Positions 62,001 through 64,000 of a stretch of DNA of 64,000 nt are shown here, piece by piece. The notes below the pieces were generated by a model that saw only the letters and a program-made list of their open reading frames with translations, made no database searches and was not told the DNA's origin. The stretch is from Bacteroidaceae bacterium (GTDB lineage Bacteria; Bacteroidota; Bacteroidia; Bacteroidales; Bacteroidaceae): contig JAFXEF010000001.1 of the NCBI GenBank assembly GCA_017520935.1, forward strand, positions 33,077 through 97,076. Reading direction: 5' to 3'. Made by a program: the position numbers and the translations under genes. Every line of letters starts with the position of its first letter. Position 1 is the first letter of the stretch.

Positions 62001-64000
62001 ACACTCGTGGACAGCTCTGCTGAGGGTACGGGTGCCGTAACCGTAACAGCTAATGATGCCAGTGTCTACTCTCTTGCGGCCTGCTACGGTAATGGCGGCA
62101 AGCTCACCATAGAGAGTGGTAGCTATACAACAGATGCCGTGAATGCCAGTGGTGCATTGATTTATGCCCAATATGACGAGGTGGTGACTGTCAACGGAGG
62201 TAATTTCCATCTTGGAAATGTTGGCACAGGTGCGAATGGCAGTCCTTGGATCTTCAACGCCAAGGGTCAGAATACCGCCAATATCATTGTCAATGGCGGT
62301 ACATTCAATGCCGATGTGGCTCACCAGTACTATCCGTTCGAGGTAATGATGCCTCGCGAAAAGGCTCTGAAGAAGAGCGAGAGCGAGAATCTCTGGACCG
62401 TGGTGGATGCTGTGGCTTACGTTGCTGAGAAGGAAGGTCAATACATCAATGAGGTAGGGTACGCGACTCTTGACGAGGCCATCACTGCTGCCGAAGCAGG
62501 CGAGACGGTGACTTTGTTGAGTAATATTGAAACTGCAGATGGCTACATTATTTCTTCAGAAAAGAAGCTCGTGCTCGACCTCAATGGTAAGGTTATCAGC
62601 GCCAACATCGCTGAGCAGCTCACCAAGTCGTTTGCTGTAATTACCAACAAGGGAACATTGACCGTGAAGGATTCTTCAGCAGAGGCAACGGGTAAGATTT
62701 CTGTAGCTTATGGTGGTACCTCATTTGGCTACGGTGTTGGCCTGTACACTATCCAGAACTCTGGTACGCTGAACATTGATGGAGGTACTATCGAGAACAC
62801 CACTACGGTAAGTAGCTCTATGTACGATGCTATTGACAACAACTCTACCACAGGTAATGCGGTATTGAACATCAGTGCCGGTGAGGTTGTATGTAATCAA
62901 TACATCGGTATACGTCAGTTCGCTAACAGCACAACTCATGAGAACACCGTAAATGTTACTGGTGGTAAGGTCGTTGGTGGCAACACATCTATCTGGATGC
63001 AGAACCCCAACAGTAATGCCAACAAGGCTACAGTAGCAATCTCTGGTGCTGACTATGAGAATGGCAACTATCCTACTATCGAAGGTCGACTCCTTGCTGA
63101 TGAGTCTACAGGCTTCAGCTTTGCTGTTACCGGTGGTCTCTTCGATACCGACGTTAATGCGTTCTGCGCAGAAGGTTACGCTTCTTACGAGCTCAGTGAT
63201 GGAACTTGGGGTGTTGAGTCCACTGTTGTTGATGAGCTGACCCTCGTAGACGGCGAGTTCACCGAGTTCGTGAACGAGAATGCAAAGACTGTGGGTACGT
63301 TGACTTATGAGCGTACGCTTCCTGCTGCAGGGAATTGGTATCCTCTTTACGTTCCGTTCGAGGTTCCTGTTGAAAAATTGACAGCACTCGGCTATGAGGC
63401 CGCATTCTTCTACGATGTCCACTTTGAAGTCCTCGCCGGTGGTGAGATAGATCCGACCTCTGCTCCTGACGTGCATCTTATTAAGATTAAGGAGGGAACA
63501 TTGAAAGCGAACTTCCCCTATGTGATTAGAGCCAATGCAAGTGCCGATTTGAATTTGTCGCTTGTACTTGAGAATACGACTCTCTTCACTACAGCCGCAA
63601 GCGCGATGAACTCTGTTGAGTCTGGTTCTACCATCAACCGCTTCATCTTTGCAGGTACCTATAAGAAGGCAAAACCAGAAGAACTTACTGGCGATGCAAA
63701 TGTACCATGCTATGCTATTACTAATAGTGGAACACTCAAGAAGATGAGTGCAACTGCCAGCTTGTCACCGTTCCGTGTGTATATGTCGATTATTTCCAAG
63801 GATGGTTCGCCAATCATTCTCAACGATATGGCTGCAGAGTCAATCAGCATGCGCGTCATCGGTGAGGAGAACGAGGATGGCACCACCTTCATCTACGATG
63901 TTGAGATGGATGGTGAGCAGACCTCAGATTACATCTACGACCTCCAGGGTCGTCGCGTACTGGAGCCTCAGAAGGGTGGCCTCTACATCGTGAACGGTAA
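56064..64000 (+). CDS. Giant repetitive surface protein (beta-helix type), 3' end outside window
   Basis: At least 2,645 aa, open from ATG 56064 to the last base. Signal peptide MKRKHFIFALVAMLSSFSMT...YAQ. Eight modules begin with a variant of AKIGxxxYxTLxEAxxAAxxGxTITLLxD, at about residues 26, 384, 731, 1099, 1363, 1599, 1886 and 2130. Between them are Asn/Thr/Gly-rich strands such as FTGNTVEGAYVNIKSYT and ITNSEFINW, the pattern of a right-handed parallel beta-helix. After about residue 2400 come a distinct C-terminal domain and YIYDLQGRRVLEPQKGGLYI, the Prevotella-type tail, so probably only a few residues are missing. Role: adhesion or glycan binding is plausible, unproven. Confidence 0.88.
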   Translation, partial: MKRKHFIFALVAMLSSFSMTTYAQNVAKVGNTEYETIDAAIAAWTNNTTLTLLSDVTLSDVVTLNSTEHHILNLGTYTMTAASGKNAFVIKACGTGSAERSAITINADATNPGGINAGSKCVVYYKYADGGISTEDRPIIKINGGVFTGSTSSFGTAGIYTIGTAARKCATLNVSGGTFNCSINGSGKSKLIISGGVFNYSVGSQGDSTASRLISGGTFKSFSFMTADSNNTKFWIGTSMGNSNVGAYIDDNGYLVVGGPVVTEAGETFEASSPNISNAGFGSYLTYSSVATNGIYYTSVEEALADNNKASGSVTVYVDELDMTDISYKGTIVVPEGEEITIVTEAGVTPTWTVSANDDAVTYTDAEGNELVKDENGSFVVPPVAKIGETSYETLQAAVDAVQNGQTITLLADAAEDVTIPAGVTFNGNGKAVGNITAAGTITFNGHTKATSFNVENTNTTINIVEGACLEITGSNRMVIGHGCTFNITGSIEDAKTADKAALTPSLIMPGASFTGAGVTFNVTNAYIKTTASYCSSSKTASGTFDFNIENSIWEQFNKLAFESQSVNATVNFDLVNSVLTTTSHLVFGVSRGEVVIDNSNVNVGTSRQIENQSTMTIKNGSVVNGAVATSSNAKNPGTIIVEDATYAVTGEFSGSDLGTGTLIVKKGATVSAGSITKANIQIDATGMTIDDEINLTANLANHAGTLEVVNNDNLTAKIVDGKIVLAERPAAKIGDVEYTTLEAAFKAAISGCTIDILSDVTVDYNWDARYTGGKFTVPVTINGNDKTIKFTASVNDNNYQAPFRFEADATVKDLIIDMSEVTDNRFRAISSKGNLTVDGCKFIGKDETLNCRAVIFGEGAGANVGNLAISITNSEFINWKRGITDNENAQDVKTVTITGNTLTDAGVVVSAKETVAFTGNTVEGAYVNIKSYTAGNKLQVTATGNTLEPNTDSAYNVIDAGGKVEADGFKIIAKGNDFTGYTRGDAIWGEVWGNASESFVIKVLDANGNVMGTTSLNNIDGIIDGDVNATWSLKLDAASNSDDYWTMEWTTAPTIDNMPAKVELWVDGVRVSGGDVVLNAPDNLNKIYAAVTDASGKILGYHTDIQEAIKAAAAVTSVARTATAGTVEVLSDVTVDKWIMFSEKLSIGNGNIITTEINGVTIDGNGNTLTIKSIESAGNGNRLFYDATNLNIKDLTIEYVDAAANQGGIGLTAGTIENVTFNGGGNAILPGTGDITVKDCTFKTNGTSIYYEEGRDNLVVTGNTFENPDNVNVILLRGNTTFIENTVISGRTVNVVSGSPVVSGNDFNDVRFKVYNGATATITENEINNLVFNDESVVESTFENNILSTEAQAVLNAAKFAVAKIGETSYETLAAAVAAAESGATITLLNGEHELPLFAGKELTFVGESKEGVIVNDAPAAVTQGWNGSTFHFENLTAKGATENYHGLANGVVEVTYKNCNINGLRFLYATEGVSFDGCAFNANGVEHSFWTYGASNVTVKNSTFTYTDRAVNCYSENGAEHEADITIEGCSFTYAGTNDTPEGAVEINSGSVKSINLTMNGCTAPEKGAMWFNSQWDSKKGENTVVVVDDVKVWPFAAKIGETGYASLAEALTAARTANLSDVEITIVGVNTQETADDFNLYEETVFNNVTIKQDNGNKPYYVKCIYPGKRSIDEGLFVFDGVNVVITEQYITQCKTVLKNNSVVKRTDDAKNFIYYADMFVEPGSKYDSQIDDILGGSVTVDGGRTDGTYNTEFDLRSIFFDVRTGQVLTAKNGAYVIFNAANEIGRLTLNGKLSVQASKVEVFNNIPMGDGAVIELDTKSLVSAKVITGKGKIVVDATGFAGEDVEVINADMSGFTGTIEVIGDATYEIVDSKVVIKAPTYVAKIGDVYYATIQEAVVAAQTGQTVTLLDDIELSVSQGTTITDNYFALIAVGEKAVTIDLNGKKVTASPTAAELGDKKGSMLVGVFAVDTNGSLTLVDSSAEGTGAVTVTANDASVYSLAACYGNGGKLTIESGSYTTDAVNASGALIYAQYDEVVTVNGGNFHLGNVGTGANGSPWIFNAKGQNTANIIVNGGTFNADVAHQYYPFEVMMPREKALKKSESENLWTVVDAVAYVAEKEGQYINEVGYATLDEAITAAEAGETVTLLSNIETADGYIISSEKKLVLDLNGKVISANIAEQLTKSFAVITNKGTLTVKDSSAEATGKISVAYGGTSFGYGVGLYTIQNSGTLNIDGGTIENTTTVSSSMYDAIDNNSTTGNAVLNISAGEVVCNQYIGIRQFANSTTHENTVNVTGGKVVGGNTSIWMQNPNSNANKATVAISGADYENGNYPTIEGRLLADESTGFSFAVTGGLFDTDVNAFCAEGYASYELSDGTWGVESTVVDELTLVDGEFTEFVNENAKTVGTLTYERTLPAAGNWYPLYVPFEVPVEKLTALGYEAAFFYDVHFEVLAGGEIDPTSAPDVHLIKIKEGTLKANFPYVIRANASADLNLSLVLENTTLFTTAASAMNSVESGSTINRFIFAGTYKKAKPEELTGDANVPCYAITNSGTLKKMSATASLSPFRVYMSIISKDGSPIILNDMAAESISMRVIGEENEDGTTFIYDVEMDGEQTSDYIYDLQGRRVLEPQKGGLYIVNG

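Overview
The window is bacterial chromosome from the order Bacteroidales, most likely Prevotellaceae or Bacteroidaceae. The evidence is a TTTG / 19-21 nt / TAnnTTTG promoter form at many starts, no Shine-Dalgarno-driven starts, several starts only about 9-17 nt from a -7 box, abundant lipoprotein signals, families typical of the order (DUF4831, DUF4293, DUF4080, LOG, HU-SPOR, BtuG-like), and C-terminal tails of the Prevotella surface-protein type. No plasmid, prophage or IS transposase was seen. Most of the window is core chromosome with small accessory islands.

Layout. 1-2.8 kb: end of thrS, then infC-rpmI-rplT, followed by a structured RNA where the Bacteroidales-1 (6S-like) motif is expected. 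3-8.1 kb: two tandem paralogous FtsX/MacB-type permeases. 8.2-17.4 kb, minus strand: mltG, lysA, lysC, ftsE, a secreted multidomain glycosidase-like protein, a Fur-family regulator and a HerA-like ATPase. 17.6-19.2 kb: a membrane-anchored HU-SPOR protein and a zinc-ribbon/FHA protein. 19.2-21.5 kb, minus: ftcD and an outer-membrane porin. 21.7-27.7 kb: an accessory operon described below. 27.7-32.4 kb, minus: kbl, a LOG-family protein, a DUF4831 protein and nnrD. 32.5-36.8 kb: hpt-adk-obg-small basic protein-pyrK-pyrD. 36.9-44.2 kb: an acyl-CoA ligase, a LysE transporter, bamD-rpoZ-DUF4293, a membrane protein/HTH pair and a DUF389 protein. 44.8-48.9 kb: ftsY, rimO, HU and a membrane-anchored HU-LysM protein. 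49-50.4 kb, minus: a BtuG-like lipoprotein behind a cobalamin riboswitch. 50.5-54.4 kb: an acetyltransferase, a glycosyltransferase, three tRNAs (Glu, Glu, Ser) and a B12-binding radical SAM protein. 54.4-55.8 kb: repeats, a triple promoter array and a toxin-antitoxin pair whose toxin is frameshifted. 56.06 kb to the end: one huge open gene for a repetitive surface protein that runs off the window a few codons before its expected end.

The most interesting system is the 22.3-27.5 kb operon, a CXXX-repeat RiPP-type cluster. It encodes a 171-aa cysteine-repeat peptide (30 Cys, mostly every fourth residue) whose N-terminus reads as a twin-arginine signal with a lipobox. A radical SAM/SPASM enzyme, a SPASM-only partner without the radical SAM cysteines and a small accessory protein follow, and two lipoproteins precede it. 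The family names exist in protein-family databases, but I know of no established product. Around it lie a four-copy palindromic array at exact 21-bp spacing, a structured leader ending in an intrinsic terminator, and a folded trailer element.

A second general theme is a dispersed promoter-carrying repeat. Its hairpin arms change from copy to copy while staying complementary. It sits in front of many unrelated genes here.
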